DNA of 64,000 nucleotides from Ectobius pallidus (GCA_964059195.1 CAXKWD010000007.1:25803023-25867022); one strand, 5' to 3'; shown: positions 52,116 through 64,000, counted from the first letter of the stretch. The notes: generated by a model from the sequence alone, not told the origin. Translations and numbers: made by a program.

Positions 52116-53025
52116 AATCGGCACATGCTCAAAGGGCCTCAGTCCAAGCAACCCAGGTGGAGAAGAACGAAAAGATCTGTTTGTACGCAACCCTAATTTT
52201 CTTTTAATACTAATTAACTTTACTGGATAATACCATTTTTGGAAACCTGTCTGTCCGTCTGTCTGTCTGTCTGTGAACACTCTAGCTCCAAAACGGAAAA
52301 TTGTATGAAAACAAAATTTCGTATTTGGGTCAGGTGCCTTCTGAAGATGTGAGGATACGATTGGCGACTATTTTCTCTTATTTTTAAGGGGACTTTACAT
52401 GAAAAAAAATTTTCGTTTTTCGCGATTTTCTCGAAAACGGCTCTAACGATTTTCTTTAAATTTTGCACAAGTGTAGCTAATAGTGAGAGCTAAAACTTTT
52501 ATTTGAAACTTTCCTTTGAAAAAATTCTCTGAAGGCAGTTACAAGCCACCTACTGTTCACCCACTGTTTGTAAAAAGTTTGTGTTGTGTGGTGAACAATT
52601 GAATACACACTCTTTCACGGCCTCTTATTCTATATAAGAATGAAGTGAGAAAGACATATTGGAGGGAAATATTCGATAGAGTTCGGAAATTATTCTTAAC
52701 GACGGAAGTTTCAATAAATGTCTGCAGTCACTTGTTTTTGTTTGCTATATAGTCTGCACTTTTATTAGTCACATCATTTTCAAAGAAGAGGTTATCAGGT
52801 ATTTATCGTATAATTAGCGTTAAATTGTGTCTTGTGTTTCTGTACAAGGATATGTGAATATTCCTAACTTTTATTTGGGCAGAGGAAGTTATGTGACTTT
52901 CACATCAGATTTTTTACTATATTAACATTTTTACATGAGAACCTTTTAGTGTATAAAATGCAATTTTCATGCTTAACTCAGTTTGCCATTTTTTGTGACT
53001 GAGGCCCTTTTAGTATGTGCCGATT
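52116..53025. mobile_element. MITE with AATCGGCACATGC ends and 6-bp target duplication
   Basis: Ends AATCGGCAC on both strands, with a second inverted block GGGCCTCAGTC / GACTGAGGCCC. The flanking TAATTG (52110-52115, 53026-53031) matches the single TAATTG at the same place in unit 3 (ctaattgtgaa at 55131), so the empty site is visible. The interior carries (GTCT)n at 52245-52275. I cannot name the superfamily. Confidence 0.8.
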
Positions 53026-54324
53026 TAATTGTGAATACCACATTCATAGAGCCATTAGTTTTTATTTTTCCCACCATTGATTTGTCTTGGGGTCAAAGAC
53101 CACTGGAAAATGTGATGTGATATTGGTATCGCACAGGCCCATAAAAGTCTAAATCACCACTTGTAGCTTATCACAATAAGATTGTACTTGTGTATAGTTA
53201 TTGTATCTATAATTATGATCTACATCTTATTGATGATGACAAACTTAAATCAAGGACTTACGTTGTCCTAGAAGATACTAGCCGTCGAGCTGCCTGACTT
53301 CCAAACTACCCAGCAGCCAATCCGACCCGTGGCAGAGCCACCATCGACCTTACTGCTCAATAGCAACTACCCAGCAGCCAATTCGACCCGTGGCAGAGCC
53401 ACCATCGACCTTACTGCTCAGTAGCAACTACCCAGCAGCCAATCCGACCCGTGGCCGAGCCACCATCGACTTTACTACTCAGTAGCTTGGCTGAAAAGCA
53501 CGCACTCCGTCCAGTCGCCTCCACGGAACTCCCATCACCTGACTATAATAGAAATAATTTCAGTGTTATTTAAACCTACTTAACAATGTCCCAAAGTTGT
53601 GTATTTCTAATTTCTTGCAGTTTATATAAATCATTGATAGAAATGAAGGACTTACGTTTACCGCTGATAGTAGCCATCAGCTCCTAGAAGCCTCCGCCTA
53701 TATTTTCCTACACGGGACTGCAGTTGAATGGCTGCAACAATGATAATTTCAGTTTTATTCAAATTATAACTGCACATAACATGAAAAGTAAAGGTGAAAT
53801 AAATGAGAATGATTGTCAACTAGTAGTCGTTCACTTACATGATATTATTATGTTACTGCGGGCCAGTGTGTCAAGAATATCATATATTCCTTAACATTTC
53901 TAATTTCTATTACATGTTAGGTTATATCTCATCTGTATTTACAACTATACAGAGTGCTGGGGTAAAGGTAAACATGAATATATACACATATATCCTAGGT
54001 TTATAATATTGTACAGAATGACTCGTCATTGGCTCATCTGCTTTCGAATTCCTTTAATGAAAACCCTATGAAGACAGTTAAAACCTGTTTAGTTTGCAGA
54101 TCTAATTACAAAGGCTTTTGGCATCCATGTATCACCTGATTTGTAACCTATCATTCATTTTATTCATTTACAAGATATCCTAGGTGCAATTCCTTAGAAT
54201 CAGTCAGAAAAACTTTGCAAATACAATGGCGACAACAAAAAGTAAAAACTAAAAGAGCATAAATGTTTTAAACATGGGCAGTACAGGAAAACAAGTTAGG
54301 CCTAGAATTAAATGGCAATCACCC

Positions 54325-55002
54325 AATTTTAGCTTATGCGGATGTTTCTCTTTTGGATGATGACATGAACACAATCGAGAGAGGTGCAGAAAGTCTTTTT
54401 GATGTCTGCTGGAATATCGAATTGGAAATTAATGCAGAAAACTAAGTATATGGTCATGAAACATCATCATAATGTGCTACAAAGTAGAAAATAACCAGTA
54501 CATTTTTTGAACAAGTGGAGAAGTTCAAATACCCAGGAGCAATAAGTACAGATGCAATTAATACTGTTAAGGTAGAAGTTAAGTGTCAACTGAAAACAGG
54601 AAATGCTTGTTTTATGCAGTTCAGAAACTTTATCTTCTCGACTTCTGTCCAGAAATCTAAAAATACAATTTTATAGGAAAGTTATCCTGTTGGTTGTATT
54701 ATATGGATGTGAGACATGATTGCTTACTCTTCGGGAAGAACAAAATCTGAGAGTGTTCGAAAAGTGTGCTTAGGAAAATATTTGGGATAAGAGAAATGAA
54801 TATGGGGACTGGAGAAAACTGCATAACGACAAGCTTCATAACCTGTACTTGTCACCGGGTAATTAAATCACAGAGGATGAAATCGGCTGGACATGTTTTG
54901 CGCATGGGGAGGAAAGACATATCTCAAAATACTGATCGGGAGACCTGAAAAGAGACACCACTTGGAAGATCTAGACATAGGCGAGAGGACAATATTAAAA
55001 TA
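54325..55002 (+). pseudogene. LINE RT C-terminal fragment (unit 2)
   Basis: Same blocks as in unit 1, including a 60-residue frame identical to it (54766-54948). The RT part has further small deletions. Confidence 0.75.
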
Positions 55003-57132
55003 GTCAATAGTATAATGTTTAAGTACAATTTAAGTACCATAAGTGAAAGAAAATCTAACACACATAGGGGATATACAAATGAGGCATTTGTGCAGGACTA
55101 AACAAAACATAAGAGGCTTCAACCTAGATTCTAATTGTGAATTCTACATTCATAGAGCCGATAGTTTTTATTTTTCCCCACCATTGATTTGTCTTGGGGT
55201 CAAAGACCACTGGAAAATGTGATGTGATATTGGTATCACACAGGCCCATAAAAGTCTAAATCACCACTTGTAGCTTATCAGTATCACAATAAGTTTGTAC
55301 TTGTGTATAGTTATTGTATCTATTATTATGATCTACATCTTATTGATGATGACTAACTTAAATCAAGGACTTACGTTGTCCTAGAAGATACTAGCCGTCG
55401 AGCTGCCTGACTTCCAAACTACCCAGCAGCCAATCCGACCCGTGGCAGAGCCACCATCGACCTTACTGCTCAGTAGCAACTACCCAGCAGCAAATTCGAC
55501 CCGTGGCACAGCCACCATCGACCTTACTGCTCAGTAGCAACTACCCAGCAGCCAATCCGACCCGTGGCCGAGCCACCATCGACCTTACTACTCAGTAGCT
55601 TGGCTGAAAAGCACGCACTCCGTCCAGTCGCCTCCACAGAACTCCCATCACCTGACTGTAATAGAAACAATTTCAGTGTTATTTAAACCTACTTAACAAT
55701 GTCCCAAAGTCGTGTATTTCTAATTTCTTGCAGTTTATATAAATCATTGATAGAAAGTGCAAACCTAAATGAAGGACTTACGTTTACCGCTGATAGTAGC
55801 CGTCAGCTCCTAGAAGCCTCCGCCTATTTTTCCTACACGGAACTGCAGTTGAATGGCTGCAACAATGATAATTTCAGTTTTATTCAAATTATAGCTGCAC
55901 ATAACATGAAAAGTAAAGGTGAAATAAATGAGAATGATTGTCAACTAGTAGTCGTTCATTTACATGATATTATTATGTTACTGCAGGCCAGTGTGTCAAG
56001 AATATCACATATTCCTTAACATTTCTAATTTCTAATACATGTTAGGTTATGTCTCATCTGTATTTACAATGCAGAGTGCTGGGGTAAAGGTAAACATGAA
56101 TACACACACATATATCCTAGGTTTATAATATTGTACAGAATGACTCGTCATTGGCTCATCTGCTTTCAAATTCCTTTAATGAAAACCCTATGAAGACAGT
56201 TAAAACCTGTTTAGTTTGCAGATCTAAGCACAAAGGCTTTTGGCATCCACATATCACCTGATTTGTAACCTATCATTCATTTTATTCATTTACAAGATAG
56301 CCTAGGTGCAATTCCTTAGAATCAGTCAGAAAAAATTTGCAAATACAATGGTGACAACAAAAAGTAAAAACTAAAAGAGCATAAATGTTTTAAACATGGA
56401 CAGTACAGGAAAACAAGTTAGGCCTAGAATTAAACGGCAGTCATCCAATTTTAGCTTATTCAGATGTTTGTCTTTTGGATGATTACATAAACACAAGGGA
56501 GAGAGGTGCAGAAAGTCTTTTTGATGCCTGCAGGAATATCGGATTGGAAATTATTGCAGAAAAACTAAGTATATGGTCATGAAACGTAAAAATAATACAC
56601 TACAAAGTGCAAAATAGCCAGTACATCGTTCAAACAAGTGGAAACTTGGGAGCATTAACAACAGATACAATTAATAATATTAAGGTAGAAGTTACGTGTC
56701 GATTGAAATCAGGATATGCTTGTTTTATACAGTTCAGAAACTTTTATCTTCTCATCTTCTGTCCAGAAATCTAAGAATAAAAATTTATAGGACATTTATC
56801 CTGTTGGTTGTATTATGTGGAATTGAGACATGATCACTTACTCTTCTGGAAGAACATAATCTGAGAGTGTTCAAAAATAGTGTGCTTAGGAAAATATTTG
56901 GGTTAAGAGAAATGAATATGGGGATTGGAGAAAACTTCATAATGATAAGCTTCATAACCTGTACTTGTCACTGGATATAGTAGGGTAATTAAATCACGGG
57001 GGATGAAATTGATTGGATATGTTGTGCGCATGGGGGAGGAAAGACATATCTCAAAAATATTGATTGGGAGGCCCGAAGGGAAAAATACCTCTTGGAAGTC
57101 CAAGATGTAGGTGAGAGGACAATATTAAAATA
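55003..57132 (+). repeat. Tandem triplication, unit 3 (keeps the original 3' continuation)
   Basis: Same parts again. Unlike units 1 and 2, after AATATTAAAATA it runs on into LINE coding (NLREVGFEPPGS), so it preserves the ancestral right flank. It carries the only intact copy of the small ORF. Confidence 0.85.
55699..56019 (+). CDS. Unknown 106-residue ORF conserved in the tandem array
   Basis: Starts MSQSRVFLISCSLYKSL and ends LLQASVSRISHIP. I do not recognise a family. It has no signal peptide, a mildly hydrophobic start and an acidic middle (KGEINENDCQ). Copies in units 1 (50543-50695, early stop) and 2 (from 53586, frameshift) are broken, while the C-terminal half stays similar in all three. 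It lies between the minisatellite and the LINE tail. It could be a piece of a LINE ORF1, an exon caught by the duplication, or chance. Confidence 0.35.
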   Translation: MSQSRVFLISCSLYKSLIESANLNEGLTFTADSSRQLLEASAYFSYTELQLNGCNNDNFSFIQIIAAHNMKSKGEINENDCQLVVVHLHDIIMLLQASVSRISHIP

Positions 57133-57180
57133 AACTTAAGGGAAGTAGGATTTGAACCTCCAGGTTCCATAAAATAAAAA
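56440..57180 (+). pseudogene. LINE RT C-terminal fragment (unit 3)
   Basis: The most diverged copy. It extends past the duplicated unit through NIKINLREVGFEPPG, the natural continuation of the LINE tail. Confidence 0.7.
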
Positions 57181-57947
57181 ATATTTCTTTAGCTTGCTTA
57201 GAAATGTCTATTGCCATTGAGTAATTGGAATTCTCAGAGAATAGATTTAGGAGTCATTATCTTTGATTGAACCTTACTTTATCGGATTTTTGTGTATGCC
57301 TTTACCCCAGACACTGTATTTACAATTATTCTTGATGTTATCTATTCTGTAATTATTGCATAACTATGTAAGCTGTGTGTAAACATCTGGTGTCTTCTCC
57401 AGTAGCCTGTCTCCATGGGTGAAAAATACAGAATTAATTTGGGAACTATAATAAATAAATTTTAACACTTGAGGTTTTCTTGAGCTACCAGGAACTGGAC
57501 ATGTAGCATTAACAAGTCTCCTGAAGTGGGTTTTTGAGATGAAAGAGTGATGGCAACTGAGATATAATCATTTATGATGAGGATAACAACAATGGCTCCG
57601 TTCTTCATAAAGTCCTATCTTGCCATGACTGCTAACCTGCAAAATAAATCAAAGTAATTAATGTTCCAAACAAAAATTTGCCTATTAAGCATAAATTAAA
57701 AGTATCAGTAGGCATTTAAGAAAATATTTAATGTGATGATAGTGTGTTATATTGATTGTAGCAATCAGTAGCATAACGGAGGAAGGTTGGATTTCCCTAC
57801 AAAGTTTAATTATTGGCCCCTAACAAACATTTTGTATAACTTACAAGCATATGGGTTCAGTCTTCGACCACAGGTAATATCACATTCGATAGGTTGACAT
57901 AGCCCCAGGAGACATCTAATTTTCCTGCACTATTGTTACTGGTAGGC
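57133..57947. other. LINE tail remnant and AT-rich flank
   Basis: 57150-57470 looks like old LINE 3' UTR, with TTACCCCAGACACTGTATTT. No coding region is supported. Confidence 0.35.

Positions 57948-57995
<48 letters not shown>
57948..57995. repeat. (ATT)n microsatellite
   Basis: About 16 uninterrupted TAT/ATT triplets. A second ATT array lies at 58183-58222. Confidence 0.95.
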
Positions 57996-58182
57996 TTCAT
58001 ATTTTCTCAGCTGTTTGGCTGGTGCTAGGAGTAGATGCAGGCCATAGCCAAAACATCCTCACTCTTCTACAAATTTGCACACAATACGTGTAGTGTTCAG
58101 AATGACAGCTTTCTGCATCGTTCCAAACAGGTTCGGATCCAATCCCAAGGCTTTGATGTTCTGATGTTCTTTGATGTTGTTG

Positions 58183-58220
<38 letters not shown>

Positions 58221-58222
58221 TT
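58183..58222. repeat. (ATT)n microsatellite
   Basis: About 13 ATT triplets. The Leu- and Ile-rich frames crossing it are artefacts. Confidence 0.95.
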
Positions 58223-59220
58223 ATGTCAAGCAAGTTATCACTACACAACTAACAGTCTTTTCAAGAGTTCTTCGGACTATAGCACAGGTGTTCAATATGA
58301 CTGCCTTCTGCAATTGGACACAAAGCGAGGCTTGTAGATTCAGCTTCTCTAGGCTCATTATTGTCTTCTTTGGAACCATACTGGTAGCTGATATTACCAC
58401 TGGAACCACATGCACTGATGTCTGCTTCCACATCTCTTTTATTTCATCAGCCAGTTCTTTGTATTTATCCACCTTTTCAATCCAAACGGCATGCATATTG
58501 TGTGCATGGGGTATTGATACATCTATGAAATAAGTACTATTTATGGATTTATGTACCATTATTATGTCTGGTCAGTTGCAGCTTATTTTTTGTCAGTTAG
58601 GATACTGCAGTTCCAATATATTTTAATGCTGACATTTTCTATGATACTAGGAGGACTGTAAGCATAATATGGGCTACAGTCCTAAATTAGCTAACATCTT
58701 GTTAGCTCAGATGTTGAGCTAACATCTGATAAATTATTTTGGCAACTTCATCATGTCTCTTCAGGTATTCTATGGGCGCTATTTTTTCTGCATCCAGATG
58801 TGATATAACCTATTGCCTCTTTTTGTTCATTTAAAATGTATTTCCTATAATTTTTCGTTGCAATCACCTGATCTTGTATTGCCATTAGGAAGCCTTCTGT
58901 TTCCACATACAAAGCTGTATGAGTCAACCAGCTGTGTGACGCTTGTATGTCAACATAATCTTGGTTAAGATCATTTGCATGTTACCATGTACTTGCTTCA
59001 TTCCTCATCCGTTGTAACATTTGGGAATCAAGTGCTTCTGATTTTGATTTTGGAGCTGGCTGCAGTGTGTCTATTAGGTTTAATGGTGTATATCCTGCAT
59101 CCGCTTGTGCTACTACTTTGTGTAATAATGAATTATTATTGTAGAAGTACTGCCGCAGGTTCCACAGTTGCTTTTCGTGCAATAATCCAATGTCAATGAG
59201 ACTCCTGCCTCCTTTTTCCC
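58221..59220 (-). pseudogene. LINE C-terminal region (GGRSLIDI / IDVSIPHAHN type)
   Basis: The minus strand begins at about 59215 with EKGGRSLIDIGLLHEKQ, followed by LHKVVAQADAGYTPLNL. After broken frames, 58559-58221 reads NSTYFIDVSIPHAHNMHAVW, EKVDKYKELADEIKEMW and PVVISATSMVPKK. These are blocks seen after the RT domain in one LINE lineage whose proteins end with a restriction-like or unknown tail; I am not sure of the clade. The copy is dead. Confidence 0.6.
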
Positions 59221-60594
59221 ATGGGACCCTCTTTTAAACACTGTTGGTATTTGAGGTAGGATCTGTGTTACTTAAAACTAACGAGCCCAATCCAGAGGTA
59301 AATTAAAGGAAGGTGACTCATGGACATTCCCAGTACATCAGAAGCTTCCAGACAAGATTGAAGCAAATCGAATTATAACACAGTAATTATTAAAACTAAA
59401 AACACATTTTGGAAGCAATAGGGCCTACATACTTTTTGTTCTCTTCTTTGTGTTTTCTTGGTTCTTTCTTCATTTGTTTTGTTCAATAACCTTTTGCATT
59501 AATGCTTTTGTTACATCTTTAAAGGAAGCAAATTCATTCTAAAATCTACCCTAACAGCTTTGATTTGAATGCTACGGGAGTCCTGAATAGCTAAAATATA
59601 CAAATGATTTAATATCAATTTATGTTTAAACAAAAGACCACCTCAATTAATATTACTAAGTATTTCCTTAATCAAATTGTAAATAAATCAATTCCTATAT
59701 AAATAAAATCCCCTATTTCTTTTAAAACATACAGCAAATCACACTATCACACCTGGCGGCACTCTTTTTAAAACTAAAATGTTTGTAATTAATATCATTA
59801 TTGTTCAAGTTAACATCCATCATTATCATTCCCTGCCATGGGATGATGACGATGTCCTGGTCACCGCAACTAATAAAGCTAAACTGAATTAATCATGAAG
59901 CTACTTGAAATGATGAGCACAAAAAGACAGCAATGGATAAATGTGAAGCTACATATTTTATACCTAACTCTATGAGAAACTAAATTTAAGTAAACTGAAA
60001 ATGCAAATAAATAATAAAAAAAACTAATCTCAAATAAACAGAAATAAAATTATAGTTCACATGAAGCCAAAAAGCAAGGGACGCTGTTGCCAAAGCATAG
60101 ATTGAACAGGGGACACTTATAGAATTTTCTTTAAAAGGGGGGAATAAATACATATTATAATTCACAAAACTATAATAAAACTACAGAAAGAATAAAACTG
60201 AATGGCTAACCTCATTTCAGGAGCTATCTATTAAGTAAAAGCTAACAAATCTGAGGCTTCCTCCATCAGGAGAAATTTGTGTGCGAGCTTCATGGCGACC
60301 AGACCCAGAATGGCTTGCAGTCACCCCCACATACACCAATCATAACGAGGTATCCAATGTCTGTGCGAGTCCAATGAGGAGATGTTAAATTATTAATAAG
60401 GGCGAATCTTACATATTGGCAATGGCTGTTTGCCCAAATCGAGACTGATAATACAAGTACTTTAGAAACAATCTCCTGCGAGTCACTAGGTCATTTTCAG
60501 CTTGTAGACTGGAGAACAAGAAGACACTGGGGCGAGGGGAGAAACCCATATCAAACAAGCCACTTCACAGCACTCGGCATGTAACTTGAGCTAG
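59221..60594. other. No recognised gene
   Basis: AT-rich sequence with no supported coding region. Adjacent to the LTR element at the right. Confidence 0.35.
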
Positions 60595-62062
60595 AATATG
60601 TAGATTTAGCAGTTTCTTAGCAACGATATGTTCTCATAAGCTTCATTATTATAAAACTTGGCTATTTTATGGCTTGACTTCTAATAAAGCAATGTTTTGG
60701 TGACAAAATGGGTACATTCTCCTCTTGCCTGATTTGGAATATATCTCAGAGTATATTCCAACTGATTAGGTGAAGGAGAGAGACATGAATAGAAAGGTGA
60801 ATCATTGTAAGTCCAGGAGCACATTTTAGACACTTTGACATTGGAATGATGGTCATTCACAGCTAATATGATATGTGTCGGGCATACCTGTATTCACAAG
60901 ATGGCAATTACATTGTCCAAACCTTGTCCGGATGAACACACCACGACATGCACGGTTCGCCTTATAGCTGCTGAAGACTGGGTCACATTCCATTTTTCAT
61001 TGGTGTTGAATTGGCCGAGTTCCAGGAGGAGGGGCATCATGTGAAGCAGGCATCAGCCGTGCAACAGGTCACATGCCAGAGGTCACCTCTCTCTAAGACA
61101 ACTGCTTCTGAAACATTTATACAGCGGTAGAAAAGTTCTTTTGACATGATGAAATTTATCCTCTTTCACTTTAATTTTCTTTGTTGCTTCTGAATCTAAT
61201 TTGTATACTGGTTATGGATTTAATTTCTGGAGAGACAAACTTGGTTGGTGCTGAAAATGATTACAAGAGAAAATGACAGCAATCTAGTTAAGTTATTACA
61301 GAATTCTGAAAGGTCCCACCCACCTTGAGATTCCCAAAGCCCGGGAGAGACAACTAGGGGCAACTGCCTCAGCCTGAAAAATCTTTTATAGCTACTATCC
61401 AGGGGCATTCATTTGACCCTCGCTGATAATCACAATGTTGAATAAAATTATGGGAAGAAAATTAGCACAAACTAGGAGCATACTTTCATTACACTGATTT
61501 CAGCCTCAACTTGTAAGTAAAGGGAATAAAATGGGAGCAACATGAGCTTGACATTACAGCTTTTGGAATGGGAAACATGAGCTTTCAGAGTTCTGTCAGT
61601 TCCCTTTTCCTTCACTAAAACAGTTACAGATATTAAGAATCTTTCTACGATATATGGGGCCCATGGGGATTACGATACATATGTAGAGGGACTAGTTTCT
61701 GATTTCCTTTGCTTTATAAGGTCTAGGTCGAGGTATAGGTGTTTGTTTTGGTCTGAGCCTGATAACATGTTGCTCATGAACTTCACTTTCTTAGGAGGAC
61801 TTAGGTGTAGTCACACCTCCGAAAAGAACTGTTTACAAAAGTCCATGCGGGAAACGTCTTGTGACTTTTCACTTTCATGTCCATATTGTCTTGTCAAGTA
61901 CTGTAAGGCTAGCTTCACTGGTGACATGCACTTCTCTAGTGGGCTTACCCAGGTCAACATGGTCTGTAACGTCAGTCTTCCCCACAATGTTGATCGGTCA
62001 GTTTCTTTGGCATTCCTAGACACAAAACACCGAATCACTTTGACGTCTAAGATGGTCACTCC

Positions 62063-63170
62063 TCAGTTGGCAGAGCGATTCAGCACCACACCTCTTATTA
62101 CCATTCTACCATTACTTGACCTACAGTCCCATCTGAAATGACCAGGCTTTCCGCAACCATAACAGACTAACCTTGTGTCGCCCCTACTTCTACGAGAATC
62201 ACTGTTACTAATTTCCTCTCTAGGTCTATCAAACTGCACACTTCTTGAATCACCGTTAATCACCTGCAGTGAATCTGAGTATAAGTATAGCACTTATTTG
62301 TCCCCTCAGGGCATTGGCCTCTTCCAGATGGTTTGTCATGAGTTTTGTCTTGGTGGCATTCATTTTAAGACTTGCTTTTTCGCTGATCTCTTTTACTTCT
62401 ATTAAGTATTCTTGCACCTCCTCTTTGGTGTTAGTAAGTAGCACAATGTCCAAAAATCTTAAATTGGACAGTTTGACCCCATCAATGTTGACACCATAGT
62501 TCCCTTTAATGCTTCTGAATATTTCTTCCAAAAGACATATAAAGAGTTTGGGTGAGATTACGTCTCCTTGCCTAACTCGTCTTTGCAATTGGAACTCCCT
62601 TCCTTGTCTCTCCATTTGTATGTGGGCCATGATGTTGCTGTACATTTTTGCTAGCATTCTAATATATTTCTCTTCTGCTCCCTATGATTGTAGTGCTGAT
62701 AATAGTGGTACATGTTCCACTTGAAGATGTCTGTTAGAACTATCACCACTTCTTGCCCTCCCATTTTTAGAATTTCATTTTATATCTATCTCCTCCTGGA
62801 GCTTTCTCATGTTTCATGTCTGAAACTGATCGCAATTCTACAAATGATTTAAATTTAGTTTGAAACGCTACCTGACTTCTCGTTTCAGGCGCCATTCCTT
62901 CTAAAATGCTCTGATTGATCTCATGTTCAGGGTGGAAAACAGCAGCCTAAGCATGAATAGATCTGACAAATTTAGAAAGTAGCTCTCCAATATTTTGTGC
63001 TTGATGGAATAATTTATTTACTAGAGAAGCCTGGCTCTGACAGGGAAATACGTTTGTAAAATTTTCACATGGAACTCAGTCAAGTCCAAGTCCAGAATTA
63101 ACAGTTTCCAAAGCAAGATCCTTCAAAGACCCAGATAACTGTGAGAAAATGTAAACTAGTAGCTATTATC
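62063..63170 (-). pseudogene. gag-like polyprotein remnant with CCHC knuckle, split by an RTE piece
   Basis: The upstream part (about 63170-62820) reads NIGELLSKFVRSIHA, a stop, then INQSILEGMAPETRSQVAFQ, a gag capsid C-terminal pattern. The downstream part (62293-62063) has the knuckle CYGCGKPGHFRWDC (CX2CX4HX4C, at 62164-62123). Between them lies an RTE fragment. Gag would package the element RNA. The copy is dead. Confidence 0.65.
62305..62818 (-). pseudogene. RTE-type reverse transcriptase fragment nested in gag
   Basis: Starts HEKAPGGDRYKMKF, then MLAKMYSNIMAHIQMERQG, RVRQGDVISPKLF, LSNLRFLDIVLLTNTKEEVQ (the ADD is now LD) and LKMNATKTKLM. Order and motifs match the RTE clade, but from a different family than 19939-23227. 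Truncated at both ends. Confidence 0.75.
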
Positions 63171-63559
63171 TCCCAAACCAAAGATGTAAACAGTTTCTTA
63201 GCAACAATATGTTCTCATAGGCTTCATTATTGTAAAACTCGGCTATTTCATGGCTTGACTTCTAATAAACTAATGTTTTTATGACAAAATGAACACAATA
63301 GGGATCGCTTTACTGAAACACCCTTTTATAACAATATTTGGAGGTAGAATTGTTACTGTGAAGCCAGTAGCTTAGTCCTATGGATGGTAGCTGCTATCAT
63401 ATCAGTATCCTTCCCATCCACCAATATTGTTTTCTGGGTGTCTGATATCTGTTATATTTCTTAGAAATTAAAGAAAAGAAAGGTTCATGAGGAGTGAAAA
63501 TAGGATCACTGAGGCTAAAATCATCCCTTATGCATGCAAAAACATACTGTTAGTTAGGT

Positions 63560-63852
63560 CGTTACTTCACCATGAAGGGACTAGGCCTACCATCCGACCA
63601 CTGCATCATCTACCATAGGTAGATGGCAGGATTGGGGGCATTTGGTAGCATGCCGACACCCACGGTCGTTAATGGTGGTTTCCATGACCGGAGCCGTTAC
63701 TTCTCTATCAAGTAGCTCCTCAGTTTGAATCACGGGGCTGAGTGCACCCAGTTCCAGACCTCCCTACCTCAGAGAAATCTGAAGAGGTACCAGGGATCGA
63801 ACCCAGACTGACAGATATGTAGTCATCGACCATGCCAGCAATCACTTCAACA
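63560..63852 (-). mobile_element. tRNA-derived SINE, copy 4 (inverted)
   Basis: The minus strand carries the B box GGTTCGATCC (63803-63794), the GGTAGGGAGGTCTGG body and the tail with GGTAGATGATGCAGTGG and TCCCTTCATGG. It is a nearly full-length relative of 4013-4333. I found no clean duplication. Confidence 0.8.
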
Positions 63853-64000
63853 TGTACATAATGTACAATTAAAACACCATAAGGAGCAAATGTTTTAGTT
63901 TTACCTTAGCTGTGTGGTAAATTTGCTTGTCTTTCTCTTCTCTCTTCCCACCAACTACGAGTTTGAAATTTCTGACCCATGGCTAGGCTGAAAGCATGCA
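63853..64000. other. Window end, no recognised feature
   Basis: Short flank with no coding or repeat signal. Confidence 0.3.

Larger units (their letters stand above)
51981..55002 (+). repeat. Tandem triplication, unit 2 (with a MITE inserted)
   Basis: Same order of parts as unit 1 after removing the 52116-53025 insertion. The junction with unit 3 at 55002/55003 is identical to the first, so units 1 to 3 arose by unequal exchange after one initial duplication. Confidence 0.88.
60599..63295 (-). mobile_element. Small LTR retrotransposon (non-autonomous, Gypsy-like gag)
   Basis: Direct repeats of 111-118 bp (60599-60716 and 63185-63295) begin TG and end CA, and share CAGTTTCTTAGCAAC and TGGCTTGACTTCTAATAAA. 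Read on the minus strand, a purine tract AAGAGGAGAA lies directly 5' of the left repeat (3' LTR). A TTTGGTTTGGGAG, which may be a primer-binding site, lies just inside the right repeat (5' LTR). The gag remnant is near the 5' end, as expected. Flanks GAATA and CAATA differ by one base. No protease, RT or integrase is seen. Confidence 0.7.

Noticed and set aside
58035..58533. Leu- and Ile-rich ORFs on the + strand
   Set aside because: They cross an (ATT)n array and are antisense to a recognisable LINE tail.

Overview
The window is a gene-poor, AT-rich, intron-bearing animal nuclear segment, almost certainly from an insect. The one clear host gene is the 3' end of a Tec-family tyrosine kinase. 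Its protein matches insect Btk29A very closely from the catalytic loop to the stop codon. Large introns, very high transposon density and the element families present suggest a big-genome, perhaps hemimetabolous, insect such as a cockroach, termite or stick insect; that placement is inference.

Layout. 1-9178 holds the last four visible Btk29A exons (1453-1571, 5672-5790, 8827-8960, 9077-9178, + strand). The introns are filled with LINE pieces, a pogo/Tigger-like element, a tRNA-derived SINE with a 12-bp target duplication, and three non-autonomous hAT elements with perfect 8-bp duplications. 9179-19450 is the 3' flank, with hairpin repeats, a decayed hAT, SINEs and a TA-flanked element carrying the TIR GGGGAGCTGGGGGTTAAC. 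19939-23227 is an essentially full-length RTE-type LINE flanked by a perfect 13-bp duplication. 24750-37161 holds DNA elements (a TA-type MITE, hATs, two fold-back mariners, a pogo-like element) and a decayed LINE. A broken C2H2 zinc-finger copy follows at 37325-37900.

41092-46065 is a nested stack. Two hAT elements share one 8-mer (GTCATGAC, present three times). The larger hAT is itself broken by a 372-bp palindrome and by a pogo-like element that contains another MITE. 47187-49806 holds Penelope-like (PLE) sequence: an RT/GIY-YIG gene and a second, inverted, head-to-head copy of its 3' part. 49858-57132 is a tandem triplication (about 2.1-kb unit) containing a minisatellite, a small unknown ORF and a LINE 3' end. 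The last 6 kb holds another LINE tail, a small LTR retrotransposon (60599-63295) with a gag CCHC knuckle and a nested RTE piece, and a fourth SINE.

The most interesting thread is a short motif that recurs at nine sites on both strands: CTGANGA, a variable stem, then GAAA. This is the conserved core of hammerhead ribozymes. At three of the sites or site pairs the GAAA is followed by a 4-nt self-complementary sequence (CCGG, TGCA or CATG). Hammerheads are known from PLEs, but here the motif also occurs in inverted-repeat elements without any visible reverse transcriptase.
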